Part shown: in pieces, positions 1-11,379 of the stretch
Numbering within the stretch: position 1 is the first letter of the stretch
How the letters are laid out: each line of letters begins with the position of its first letter
Source: Pterobdella sp. o SKG-2022
Lineage: Eukaryota > Annelida > Clitellata > Hirudinida > Piscicolidae
NCBI GenBank assembly: GCA_964035795.1
Contig: OZ038320.1
Span: 29,599,160-29,663,159, forward strand
DNA: 64,000 nt
Direction: 5' to 3'
The notes under the pieces: generated by a model
The model's input: the letters and a program-made list of their open reading frames with translations, nothing else
What the model was told of the DNA's origin: nothing
Database searches by the model: none
Position numbers and translations under genes: made by a program

Positions 1-481
1 TTAATATATTGAAGTTTTAATGCATCCTGTATATAAATTAGATTTGATTGATTTCCACTGTCTATCATTATGTTGCTAGTATTTATGGGTAGTGATTATG
101 ATTCATCAATTGAATTACCAAAGATTTTTTTCTACGTTAATCAGACAAACTTTAAAATCTGTTATATTGAGATATATATATATATATATAAATAAATAAA
201 TAAATATATATATATATAAATATATAAATAAATAAAAATATATATATAACCATCTGACTAAATACTAGCCTTCAGCCTACACCACCATGAGTCTTTGTCA
301 AAGACTATTCATAATGAATTTCAATATCTGAACTAGTTTTTTAAACATGATTTGGTATAGTCCCATTGGAAGCAAACCAAATTTTTAGTTCTTGTTTGAG
401 CAAAAACTACCATGCATCCTCTTGTAATGAATATTTGAATGTTGGAAACATTACTTTTTGAAAATCTTTTTATCCTACCAG
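1..481. other. AT-rich sequence with (TA)n/(AAAT)n microsatellite
   Basis: No gene is supported here. Positions about 171-247 are a simple repeat that mixes TATA and AAAT units. The remainder is ordinary AT-rich sequence. Confidence 0.7.
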
Positions 482-703
482 ATTAGAAGTGAATATAAAA
501 TAATGAAACAAGCTAATTCGTTAGGTTCAGCATTAATAAATCCAGTATATGAATTTTATTCCAACGATGAAACAGCGTCTATCGTGTTATCAATCAACAT
601 CAACCACAAGAAATATCATAAAGACCACATCATCAGCACTTTGAACTATTCTGAGATGTTAAACATCATTGGAAAATTCAATAAAGAGTCTTTGAGTTTT
701 TAA
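482..703 (+). CDS. Candidate terminal exon, unknown protein
   Basis: An open frame of 73 codons begins just after a plausible acceptor (TATCCTACCAG, ending at 481) and ends at TAA 701-703. Composition is more balanced than the flanks: the second half uses GAC, GCG, ATC, CAC and AAG codons, giving a polar peptide with no recognisable domain. It cannot be a 5' exon of the downstream homeobox gene in this frame, because it ends in a stop. It could be the last exon of a gene lying mostly before the window, or a chance frame. Confidence 0.25.
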   Translation: MRSEYKIMKQANSLGSALINPVYEFYSNDETASIVLSININHKKYHKDHIISTLNYSEMLNIIGKFNKESLSF

Positions 704-1196
704 ATAATGCTCCTTGATTGCCTACAAGCCTTCGGGTGTAATGATGAGATTAGAGGCGCTGTAATTTGTTCGATGAAGTCTCTTGAGCCATTGAATTTGT
801 ATTTAGTGCTGTGTTCAGTTTTTTGTGTTCGTGGTGGGTATAATAAATGAAGATTTTGGTAGTTTGTGTATTGTAATTGAGAGTTTATAAGTTGTGGCTG
901 AAGATTTTTTGAGATTTTATTTGGGTAATTTAGTTAAAACAACTATTCAGTTAAATTCTCATCATCACTTATAAGTTAAATGTTTATTAAAATTTTAATA
1001 TTTGTTTTATACAACCATTTTTAGGATGGAATCTTGACAATCCGGTAGACTTTCAAAAGGAAACTCTAAAAATTATAACTCGAATTCATTACAATAGATT
1101 TTTTTTGCTAAAAAAGTTTATTGCTAACACAGCCATTTATATAAAATTTAAAATTTGAAATCCTATACAGTTTCACCATCATCCTCTCTCGTCCAG

Positions 1197-1280
1197 CCCT
1201 TTCTTTCCTCCGATCTTTCCGATGACACTTTTGCAAGAAGGAAACAAAGGAGGAATAGAACCACCTTCACTCTACATCAG
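1197..1280 (+). CDS. drgx: drgx-like homeobox gene, exon with homeodomain N-terminal arm
   Basis: Translation ends SDDTFARRKQRRNRTTFTLHQ, that is, the residues before the homeodomain plus homeodomain residues up to Q12, including F8. An acceptor (CTCTCGTCCAG) lies before 1197 and a GT donor at 1281. The frame stays open back to 1152, so an alternative acceptor (TCCTATACAG, ending at 1170) would add about nine Ser/Pro-rich residues. The FxRRKQRRNRTTFTL signature is typical of Drgx/PRRXL1 (dorsal root ganglia homeobox) proteins, sequence-specific nuclear transcription factors of sensory neurons in animals studied. No start codon for this gene was found in the window, so at least one more 5' exon is missing. 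Phase 0 at the donor matches the next exon. Confidence 0.92.
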
Positions 1281-1484
1281 GTTTCGTGGAAAAATATTTT
1301 TCAGATTAGACAATTTGAATTCTTTTCTATTTAATTTATTGTCTATTAGTATTGATAATACTGTCAAAATGAGCAATAATAATCTGTTGCCTATGGAAAA
1401 CTGAACTTAAGCACTTTGTTTATTTATGGAATAATACAATAGACATATATATTCTTACTGACCACTTCACAACCCCTCTGACAG

Positions 1485-1586
1485 TTGGAAGAACTTGAAA
1501 AAGCCTTCACTCAGACCCACTATCCAGATGTGTTTACCAGGGAAGAACTTGCCATGAGAATCAGCTTGACAGAAGCTCGAGTGCAG
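1485..1586 (+). CDS. drgx: drgx-like homeobox gene, homeodomain residues 13-46
   Basis: Exon of 34 codons between acceptor CTCTGACAG and donor CAG|GTTTGG, phase 0 on both sides. It encodes helix 1, helix 2 and the start of helix 3 of a paired-class homeodomain, with L16, F20 and the [13 protein letters not shown] and LTEARVQ blocks. The [16 protein letters not shown] stretch is closest to Drgx among the paired-class families I know; Arx, Alx, Otp and Prrx differ at several of these positions. The intron after residue 46 is at the classic paired-class position. The intron upstream (1281-1484) is only about 200 bp. Confidence 0.97.
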
Positions 1587-3252
1587 GTTTGGAGTGGTTT
1601 GCAAAGGGGAAAATGGGGTTGGGGTGTTTTTTGTATGTACCTGGTACTATAAATAGAATACTTCAAATTTTTATTGTTTTCTAATGAGTTTTACTAGCCA
1701 CAATGAAACGAGTATATTTATGAACAATAAAAAATTTTATTAAGATACAAAGTAACTTTTCAAGTTATTGGTTTACATTATATGGTGTTAAAGATGTGTG
1801 AAATAAAGAATACTTGTTTCATTTATGAAACTCAGTTGATCTGTTCTTTATAGAAAAATAAATAACGGAGAATACGTGTTGACTTGTTTTTTACTTTCAA
1901 CAAGTTTCATCCATATTTTGATCAAACTTCATTTTTACACACTAAACGAAACGTAAATTAGTTGTATTCCATATTAATTTATTCTTCTCTTTGAAAAAAA
2001 ACTCAAAATAATAATCAGAAACGACAGGTGGTTAGACCAACACTCAAAAATCAACACAAAAACACGTTTAGAAATATTGAAAATTCAAAATGATAGGACA
2101 GACATAATCGAATCAAGAAGCATGCCATAATGCGGCAACTCCACTATTTGATTAAAACTTCCCACCATGAATACTAAACAGGCGCCAAAACTCGATGACA
2201 CCATCATTCCTAACTTCTGTAACTCATCCATACAAAAAACTGAATATGTATCTTAACAATCTTGATTACAGACAAATAGATTTATTTTCTTTTATGAATT
2301 TATGAAACAGATGTATTTATTTATTAGCTTTATACAGCAACAAATAAAGCAACTGAAACAAGAATTAATATATATTGATGAATATTTAAGATTTTATCTT
2401 TCAAATCGGGGTTCAAGAGATTTTTAGATAGAAAAATGTAAGTAGTTAGTTTTCAGATGGGCCTTTAGCTTGACTGAACTTTCAAAACATAGACATTCAT
2501 ATAAGCCTTTAATTATTAACATTACTAAACCAACTTCTCCAAATAATACTTATTTAAAAAATATAATTAAATATTCACAAATTAAATTATAAAATTTGAT
2601 TCTGGATCAATAAGTTAATTAGTTTTAATTATCGAATAAAATAATTGCTAGAGGTGGGACAAACTCGCCTTTATGTACTGCCCCATGTGTTTCGTAATGA
2701 CATCGTAATCAACATTTGAAAACTATGAGTTATATAGAAAAGGTGAACGGTAATTCCATATATGTTATATCATTTTTTCCATAAATTAATTCTAGATTTT
2801 ATAAGTGAACTTCTTTTTTATCTAGGGTTTTATACTTTTTTAAAGTTATATGTTATATTTTCAAAAAAAAAATATATGTTTTAATAATTATGTTAAAGTG
2901 CACATATTATTCGTTTTATTGTTTGTTTGAAACTTCAAGTCATGAAAAAAAATTATCTTTCCCAAAATTATGTATAGAAAATTAAACTTTTATTGAAAAC
3001 AATGAAAAAATTTAACTAAAAGCTTTCAACACTAGCTAAAATTCCATCGTAAAACTGGATAATTATGAATTATCAAAAACTATAATTTGATTGTTCTTTG
3101 ATTTTTTGAAATCTCTACTTTTGATGTGAAGTTTAAAAAAGTCAACATTGAAATATACATGATGCTCTTAAATAATGACTTGTCTTGAGAAAGTATCGAA
3201 AATTTGTTGTTAAAAAAATTAAAAAACTCCAAAATTTCAAAATTTTTCTAAG

Positions 3253-3977
3253 GTCTGGTTTCAAAACCGAAGGGCAAAATGGCGAAAAAGCGAGAGGTTT
3301 GCTGAGGGTGAAGATGGTCAGATGGAGAACCAAAACATGGCTGATTCTGAAGTCTTGTTGGAGAGTGTGGAAGAAATAGAAGTAGAAAAAATTGACGAAG
3401 AAATGGGCGAAGCCTTCAAGAAGCAAGAATGGGAAATCAAAAAAGAAAAGTCGAAGCTTTCTGGTGTGGAAAACTATTGCGAAAGTGATGGATGTTGTCA
3501 GGACGCTTGCATGCAAGAGAATGAAGGACTCAAGGATATTTCAGTAACTAATGATCAAAACTGCCACGTAGAAGAACAAAATGAAACAAAGAGAATATCA
3601 AACAAAGAAAAAAAAAAAGAAAATGAATCGAATGGAATCTTGCCGGAAAAAGACCCGCCCATTCATAATTATTCGCGTAATTACGTCCCGCCCAACATTG
3701 CGCATGCGAGGAAGAGCACGGACGATAAATATTTCGTTAGCGAGAATGAAGAGAACATCAAAAGTAATGAAGTTGAAACGCCCTCTGATCATACGCCTTT
3801 TGAAAACTTACTTTCTTCTCATAATCCATCTATTACACATTCATCATCTCCTGGCCATCACTCATTCATCTTCCCTTCAAACAATTCACCTTCTCTCTAT
3901 CCAGCTTTGGATTTTTTTCATCCCTACCATTCCCACCACTTCACCGAGAGCTTGATTCGCATGAGACATAAGCAAAT
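3253..3977 (+). CDS. drgx: drgx-like homeobox gene, homeodomain helix 3 and acidic/polar linker
   Basis: Opens with VWFQNRRAKWRKSER directly after acceptor TTTTTCTAAG, which completes recognition helix 3 (W48, F49, Q50, N51, R53). Q50 marks the Q50 paired-type group. The KWRKSER end again resembles Drgx. The frame continues for 241 codons through a Glu/Lys-rich segment, a run of lysines, and a His/Ser/Pro-rich segment. The donor is at CAAAT|GTTGGT (phase 2). If the exon is read past this donor it hits a stop at 4024-4026 after a hydrophobic, intron-like stretch, which supports splicing here. The preceding intron (1587-3252) is about 1.7 kb and contains a small ATG ORF at 2167 with a good Kozak context but no other support. 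Confidence 0.93.
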
Positions 3978-4110
3978 GTTGGTTCTATTGTTTCAAATCT
4001 TTTTTTACAAATTTTATTATGACTAGTTGTCTTTTTTATAAAAACTCTGATTTAAATTTAAATCTCATTAATTTTTTGAACATTGAAACCAATAAAATCG
4101 AATCTTCCAG

Positions 4111-4256
4111 AGAAAGCAGTAGCAAGCCTCTAACCTTTTCTCCCCAGTTCCTTTTCTCCTCATATTTCAACTCCAAGTCATCGTCTTCATACGCACCATC
4201 ATCATTCTCATCATCCTCATCTTACCCAGCATTTCTCAAAGGTTATTCTTACCACG
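4111..4256 (+). CDS. drgx: drgx-like homeobox gene, Ser-rich exon
   Basis: An acceptor (AATCTTCCAG) before 4111 accepts the phase-2 donor of the previous exon, giving a codon split 2+1. The exon encodes about 48 residues dominated by Ser, Tyr, Phe and Pro, and ends at a strong donor CACG|GTGAGA (phase 1). Total length is consistent with an uninterrupted frame through the five exons. No domain is recognised. Assignment to this gene rests on phase match, short intron size (133 bp) and strand. Confidence 0.78.
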
Positions 4257-4626
4257 GTGAGATGAGTGTTTTATTATTTGTTCCAGTCAAAAACTTCCAA
4301 CTAAATTGATTGACGATGAATAAACTTCAAAAATTCAAAAGTCAAACAATGTTATTTAGAATTAAATTTTAAACCAGATTTTGAGAAGTTTATCACATAT
4401 ATTAGTGACATTTTTTGGTCATTAAAAAAACTTCAATCTTGATCAGTGCGGAGATGTCCAATATAAAAGATTTAATTTCAAATATATTTTATAAGACTTA
4501 AACCCTTTATATTATATCTAATTTTCATATAGTGTTTTTTTATCAAGACTCGACTCAAAAGTCAATCTAAAAAATATAGTGTTTATTCACACTGATATAT
4601 AAACCCATAAAAAATGGATCTTAGAG

Positions 4627-6194
4627 AAAACTATAAAACTCACCCAGCAGAACTGCTCAAAAAGCGTCGATTTCACAGCAAAGCTTTGTACGACTCTACG
4701 CTGAGTCCTTCTTCATTGCTTTTCCACTCATCAAACTTGCACTCAAGCATACCCACCCACCAATCACTACACTCACAACAAACCCCTCTCAACTTCTTCA
4801 TCAAACGCCTGCAGAACGAAGAGTCTACTTGGAAGTTAATTAATAACGAAAAGGAGCATTTGAACTGCGATGCAGGTGATCCTAAGAAGGGAATTACTCT
4901 TAAAAACTCGTTTAACCGCAGCATAGATGAAGAAAGAAACTTTACTTATAATCGAGTTAGCGATGATGATGAGGATGTAAATAATGGAGATCGACCAGGA
5001 AATGATAAAAAATCACTTACAAATGATAACAATGAGGCATTAGAGCAAAGTAACATTGAAAAAATATTAAAATTCAAAAGTGAACAATTTTATACCGGTT
5101 ATCATTTGAGAAAAAATAATGATGAAATTATTAGAGATACTGTACATGATTCTTACTTTTACAACTTACTGAAAACTTCGCCGAATCATGCAGTCATTTC
5201 CAAAGAGGAGATGGAACGAGGAGGAAGTAATATAGAGAACTTTAATAGAGTTATCAATAATGAGGATAATCTAGATATTGATAAAATGAGAGAAGATACA
5301 GAGAAAGTAGATGTGAAAAGAGATAACTGTGAAAAAGTTTTCGGTTTGAATCCCAATATAGCTCAGAATGAAGATGGAAAAACTGAGTTTAACACTTTCA
5401 AAAACAGTTGTTTCAATCATATGATTGAAGATAAAAAGCTCAAAAACACTTCAGTTACCAAGAACTTCACCACAAACAACAGTAAGCCATTCACCAAATT
5501 CATTAAAAACCTCTACAAACCTAGCAACACTTTATACAAAAATGTCCCAAATGTGAAAAATAAATTTTATAGTAAAAGCAAACTAATAAATGAAATAAAA
5601 GAAAACTCAAAAGAAAATACTAATTACATAGGAGGTGTAATTGAAGAAAAAGGAGCCCGCTTCATGTCAGAGGCCATAATGCCTGGGAATTGTCGAGAAA
5701 ATTATTACTGCAGTAGAACTGATGATAATACAAATGAAAAAAACAAAGATAATAAAGAAATCTTTGATGCTATTAAAATCAAATTGAACAACTTCGACGA
5801 TTTTTTTGAAAATTTTGGGAATAAAAATGAAAGAGAAATTAATGAGGAGAAAGATCTAAGCAAAGAATTAGATAGAAAATTTCCAATGTACATTCCAAAC
5901 TCTTCAATGAACGAAGCAAACTCAGCTGATATCTTCAGCAGTGAGCACTCAATTGAAGCCAAGACCCTCAACCACATTTTTCGACCGAGGCTGGACACAA
6001 GCAGATCAGACCAGAAAACTCAAGAAAACTCTTTGAACAGCCAAAAAACAAATTTTCAGAATGACTTTCATTCTGAAAATGTAACGAAAAACGAAAACTT
6101 CAAAAACAGCGTTAAAAAGCACATAATCAATAAGCTGAATCCTTTCGGTGTGGACAGTATCTTAGGAGAGAGACCCAGTTTGGATCAGTGTTGA
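4627..6194 (+). CDS. drgx: drgx-like homeobox gene, last exon with OAR-like motif and long Asn/Lys/Glu-rich tail
   Basis: Reading from a phase-1 acceptor (CTTAGAG before 4627) the frame is open for 522 codons to TGA 6192-6194. An in-frame ATG at 4614, with a stop just upstream of it, is the other possible beginning. Near the start, at 4641-4688, HPAELLKKRRFHSKAL aligns with the OAR motif found near the C terminus of many paired-class proteins (consensus like SIAALRLKAREHSAAL). A, L, K, R, H, S, A and L are shared. This is the main reason for joining the exon to the homeobox gene. The remaining roughly 500 residues are low-complexity, rich in Asn, Lys, Glu, Asp and Ser, with no signal peptide or membrane segment. 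With all five exons the modelled protein exceeds 870 residues, against roughly 260 in vertebrate DRGX. The acceptor has a poor pyrimidine tract, so the junction is the weakest part of the model. Confidence 0.75.
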
Positions 6195-6579
6195 AACTTT
6201 AAGAGCTAGAATGATGTATATTTTTTGATAGGTTATCATGGATTAGTTGCTAGAATTATGTGAACAATTTAAGAGGTTATCATGCTTGTGTTAACGTTGA
6301 GTGTTGAAAATTATTCAATGATAAAGTCATTGTAATATCCATTTGGCATTCCTTTCATGCATTCCACCAACATAGCTGAAGTGTACATTAATGAACATTA
6401 TATTTATTGTTTCAACTTTTGTTTTTGAGATTTAATTTTAGTGTTTAGAAAATCTGTATCGAATCGCATTGTTATTTAAAGTCACAAAATTTCTTCACAT
6501 TCTTTTGAAATAGTCTTGTTGCATTTGTTTGTACTTTGTTTAAAATATTATTAAATACCACTTGTCAGTAATTGTTTAT

Positions 6580-6585
6580 AATAAA
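6580..6585 (+). terminator. Candidate polyadenylation signal AATAAA for drgx
   Basis: AATAAA about 390 bp after the drgx stop codon. In DNA this AT-rich the hexamer is common, so this is only the first plausible one in the expected place. Confidence 0.25.
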
Positions 6586-9500
6586 CGAATTTAAAAGAAT
6601 GGCTCTGAATTTCAAAGTGAATTTGAAAATAAATGTAAAAATAAAGCAAAAAAACATAAAAGTTTTAATAAAAATCAATTTCGCTATGAGTGATCGTTGA
6701 GAAAGAAAGAAAAATCTCGAAAATGAAACTGAAACCAAAATAATGAGGTTTTTACCCGGAAGTAGTATCAAGCACGTGTTTAAGAAAACAAATCGAGTTT
6801 AAACCAATCATTATCGGTCTTTTCACTCGCCAGCCAATCAACGTTGAGGAAACTACTCACATACTCACACAAACGTGGAAATCTTTTATTGTCGCATTGT
6901 ATTGTGTTATCATATCGAGGATGATGGAATTTCCAACATTAGTTTTTCTGTCACATGATTTTCATTTCATTTCAAGCTATTTTGATCTTTTAGTTTTTGT
7001 TTCGATTTTTAAAGTTTTAAAACGAATCTTTTTTAAGAAGAATTCTATAAAAAATTTATTTTTAATATTTCAAAAAAATATTTGAGTTTATTAAACAATA
7101 CATTTTACCAAAACTTTTTCTATCAATACATAATATAAAATCGATCTCTTAACACACTCAATAGGAAGGCGTTGAACACAAGAAAACTCAATAAAGGAGT
7201 CTAGCATCGCCCATACACCAACTGCTAAACATGCTGACAAATTTCCTAGTCTATTGAATACTATTACTTCATCAGCCTTAATGATATCAACTGACACATT
7301 TAGGAATATCTTTTTAGATAAATTTTATAGGAAATTCCTTTATCGGTTTAGTGATGTATATTTTATCTCTTTTTTTCATTTTTTTGTTTTAATGATTTTT
7401 TTTGAAGGCGGAATTAAAGCATTGTAAGATTTTTACATTGGTCAGTCAATCGTTGGTGGCTTGATGCCTTATTTCAGTTAGATTGGTTTTTGAATTTCGT
7501 GAAAGTTAACTTCAATGTTTAGGAAGTTTTAAAAAGAAGTTTATTCATGAAAATAAACTACAATTATCGATGGCTTGCATCTTTTGGTTGCTTCCTCATC
7601 CAATTGAATATAAATGTGTGTGTATTTTAAGCTTAAACTTAAGAAGTTTAATATTCTATGGAAAAAATATCTCAATAATCTTAATGACTGAGAAGAAGAG
7701 TTGTATCTGGGAACAAAAATTCATAGCTTCAAACCATTATGATCCTTATTTGTAAATTTTTTATTGCAATAACCCGAAGGTTATAGCCTTATTCTAAGCA
7801 CAAAACCCCAATGACAAGTTTTGAAAGTGTTTTAAATCACTATCTTTTTAAGGCATTTACTGTCTTAGTATTGTTAGAGTCATCTTTATGAAAAATTATG
7901 TTTTGAAAAAAATTAAAAATTTAAAAACCTAAATTTTCAAATATTTTATGTTTTAAGATAAAATATTCAGAACTAGCAAAGAACTAATGAACACTGAACG
8001 TGCTGAAAACAAGATGCGATTAATAGAAATAACAGTGCTTGATAATATAGGCAGTTCTTATGAAAGCTTCATACTGTTCATTCAATAATCTTTTGTGTTA
8101 TTTCAATATCATGATATTGATGAACATGTAAATGTTTTTGTAGAAAAATCGATAAATTTAGTTTTTTGAACAATAGCTGGTTCAAAGTTTTTTTAAACTG
8201 ATGCAAAAGCCTTCAAAGTTCTTCGGTATGAATCCTGAAATCTATAAGGCCTTTGCATATTTTTTATTAGCTTTTTTACTTTTCCAGTTTTCAGTGTAAA
8301 GTAAAAACAAATATATTTTGTATTGATTTTTAATTTTTATTTACAATTGCTTGTATTGAAGATATTTTTTCTTTTATTTACTTATGTTTCCTATATAGAA
8401 GTCAAAAACCGCAGCTTTCGGCGCTTGTATGGACTGTTAGGATATAAAATATTTATATATGCATACGGAGGCCCTGTATTTGATTTAATAAATTGAGTTT
8501 TCACAAAAATCAAAGTCAATTTGAAGAGCGCCAAATCGCTTCATCTCTTTGCATTAAGTCCATTGTAACTGGTTTATCCCACGAGCTAGCGGATGTTTGA
8601 GTTTTGTGGATTTTTTTTTTGATTTTTTCATTGATTTGTTCGAAATTCACTTTTCGTTGTTGTTTAGTGTGGAGGTATATTTTAGTGGGAGTAAGTAGAG
8701 GGTAACTTGTGGAAAATAAACAATTTAAAATTTGATTTATTCAAAATATTCGCGCCATTTTTCATGAAAATTTTCAAGCAAATTGAATTTGAATAACTTA
8801 GAGAAGCTAACTCAATTGGTTATCAATTATTCAGTATGTATATTTATGACGTGGGCACCAACATTATCTTAACAAACTGCATCTCATGGCAATGCAATAT
8901 TTATCAGCTCATTTTAATTGCTTCAATAAAAACTTCAATATATTCAAAGGTATTAATTTTTTTTAGTTAATTAAATATTTTTGATGAATTTTTAAATGAA
9001 ATTGGAATTTTTGAAGTATTTTAAAAATTTGATTTAAAATTTCTTTATTATTGTTTGAAGATATAATAGGATGTTTGCATTTAACAGTGTCATTTAACGT
9101 TTAGTTTCTATCAATTTTTTTAAAATTTGAGTTTTTATAAAAATTTTTTAATGAAAATTGACAATTTATATAGCACCAAGGAAAGCAACTGATTCAAAAA
9201 GCCATTGATACTATTATAGTCCTCAAGACCCTCGGTTATACTAACGAAAAACATTGTAAATTTTTTCTCTAAACTTTTATGTTTCGTTTTATACACACTG
9301 AAATATGTAAACGCATTTGAAAACGTGAGAGCACCTCCAAAAACATCATTTTAAAGAAATAATTTACAAAAAAACTATATTTTTTGTTAAATACAAAAAT
9401 AGATTAATAAAAAAAAACAAAAAGCAAGATGATAAAACATATAAAAATAAAAATATTGAAAAATGGTGGTAACAAATCATATTGAGGTGTTTAATGTGAG

Positions 9501-10302
9501 GGGTAAAGATTTCTGTGTTTTTTCAGACGTCAAATGCTATAACTTCATTATAGTCCTTCTGCTTTCCATCGAAATTTAATTTAATTTTCACTTTCGTCAA
9601 TGGGCACTGGTTCTCTTAATACGATTATAAAACGATGCTGAGGACTGATAGAATTTAGTGCTTCTTAAACGCTAGACATTTTGCATTGTTTTAATATTAT
9701 TTATTAAAGAATGTGCTGTTAGTATACAAATAGAGGTGTTTTTATCCATTTTGAAATAGTCAAATTGCTTCACTGCTTAGCACATTTTAGTTTATTCAAA
9801 GCAATTACGAATACAGTCACTAGTAATATCAAACGACTTCAAGAGCTTGTCATCGGAAGGCTTCGCAACACCAAAAATCACTTTATATAGTCGAAGAAAC
9901 CTTCAAAAAAAATTTCACAGTCTAAATATCTGGCTTAAACAAAAATCTCAACTAATGAATGATTATTTTAGTTATATAATTTTACATTAAGTTTTCGAAT
10001 TAAATTTCCATCATGCTCGTGAATAATATTGCATATCAAGCCTATGGCTAACACATTTTCCAACTTTCTTTTTACTAAATATTTTCAAAAGTTTCTTATG
10101 AATATAACCATCTTAATCTCACATGAATGATGTAAAACTTTTGAAGTATTTTTTATAATTAATCAAAAAATATTTTGTGAAATTTAACTATGAATATTGT
10201 AAATCGTTCTTATTTGGTAAAATTAACATTCGAATTATATTTTGAGAACTAGAGATTTTAAAACTATCTGACAACTATCCTCATTAATTTAATACATAAT
10301 TA
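6586..10302. other. Intergenic AT-rich DNA
   Basis: Between drgx and the foldback element I see no supportable gene. Short open frames (for example 6897-7085 and 7570-7755) are within the length expected by chance. GC-richer patches lie at about 8400-8450 and 8520-8600, the latter containing TTTGCATTAAG. Confidence 0.6.
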
Positions 10303-10516
10303 TTATTTTGTAACAAAAAACATCAAATAAGAGGAATTTTTAATACATTTATTGAGAATCAGCAGCTATAATTTTCGATAGGTTTAGCCTTATCATAAAA
10401 TGTTTATTTTCGCTAACGTTTTATGATAAGGCTAAACCTATTGAAAATTATAGCTTCTGATTCTCAATAAATGTATTAATAATTCCTCTTATTTGATGTT
10501 TTTCGTTACAAAATAT
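10303..10516. mobile_element. Foldback MITE, complete copy
   Basis: Two arms of about 97 bp (10303-10400 and 10419-10516) are near-perfect inverted repeats around an 18-bp loop. The arms read TTTTGTAACAAAAAACATC inward through AAATAAGAGGAAT, ATTTATTGAGAATC, GCTATAATTTTCGATAGG and TTTAGCCTTATCATAAAA. The element has no coding capacity. Related copies and fragments occur at 10551-10687, 12540-12590, 15886-16120, 27430-27480 and 58290-58360. This makes it a dispersed non-autonomous family, not a local hairpin. Superfamily and target-site duplication cannot be settled by eye. Confidence 0.85.
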
Positions 10517-10550
10517 TGTAGAAAAATACATACGATGTGTCTGAAAAATA

Positions 10551-10687
10551 ATTATTATTACTATATAAACATAGTCACGATTTAATTTTTTCGTTAACGT
10601 TTTATGATGACTAAACATCAAAAATTATAGCTTCTGATTCTCAATAAATGTACTACGAATCCTCTTATTTGATGTTTTTTATTGCAG
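10551..10687. mobile_element. Foldback MITE, half copy
   Basis: Repeats the loop and right arm of the adjacent complete element, with divergence: GTTAACGTTTTATGATG, then AAATTATAGCTTCTGATTCTC, then CTCTTATTTGATGTTTTT. Its inner part matches the reverse complement of the loop region of the copy at 15886-16120, so it is a rearranged or truncated member. Confidence 0.7.
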
Positions 10688-11139
10688 AATCTTATAACTG
10701 GAAAAAATTTTGTTGAAGCAACGAAGCCTTTCTCGCCAAATAAACTTTTTAAAGAACTCTAGCGAATAGTTTTTAAAAGATTTGAACTTTGAAAGATATT
10801 TGAAGTAACAATTTCTCTATATTTTTTTTAGTCGATAGTGTCTGATATCAAAATTCAAAAGAACTTTTAAAAACATTTTGCAAGCAATGTGAGAACAAAA
10901 AACAGTATTTACTTCCCATCAAAATCTTTTCTATGATAATGAAAAATAGTTATAATCGCATTATCATCAAGCCCAAGAATTTGCACGGGTTTCATCATTG
11001 CTTTTTCTTGTAATATTCTTTTTATCACTACATCACTTCCATTACTATTTAATGTTCATCATTATTTTTATTGTTATTTATATTGGCCATCATCATGTTA
11101 TGCCCACCACCACGCAGAGCACTGTCACCCACATAGTCT

Positions 11140-11376
11140 TCAGGTTTTATTTGTATCATCTTCTTTCCACTCGACTGTTGTGTATATGTACTCGATAACT
11201 TTCACAGACAAGCAGTACTTTTTTTCATTCTGATTAGGTTTCAAACCTTCCCAGCTAGAGTTGACCATGGGAGTCCCTACCATCTGACACCAACCTGTCC
11301 CCATCAACCTCCACGTGAAGGTTAGGTTTGGCAATAGTTTTTTTTCTATTTTTATGTCATTACTTATATCATCCAA
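11140..11376 (-). other. GC-rich island with a minus-strand open frame of 78 codons
   Basis: About 95 bp at 11236-11331 are much richer in G+C than anything for several kilobases on either side. The minus strand reads through as a 78-codon frame with several Trp and Cys codons and no known motif. The same DNA can form a stem (GTTGAT with GTCAAC) enclosing a GGGACTCCC hairpin. It could be an exon, a structured RNA or the remains of a small repeat; I cannot choose. The plus-strand stretch 11092-11145, ending at a CAG|GTTTTA, is also open. Confidence 0.3.
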
Positions 11377-11379
11377 TCA

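Noticed and set aside
458..500. Possible relationship between 458-500 and the 320-bp repeat (shared ATCCTACCAG context)
   Set aside because: Similarity cov­ers only about 30 bp around an acceptor-like word, and the sequences then diverge completely.
3142..3516. Minus-strand 124-codon frame
   Set aside because: Shadow of the homeodomain/acidic exon on the plus strand.
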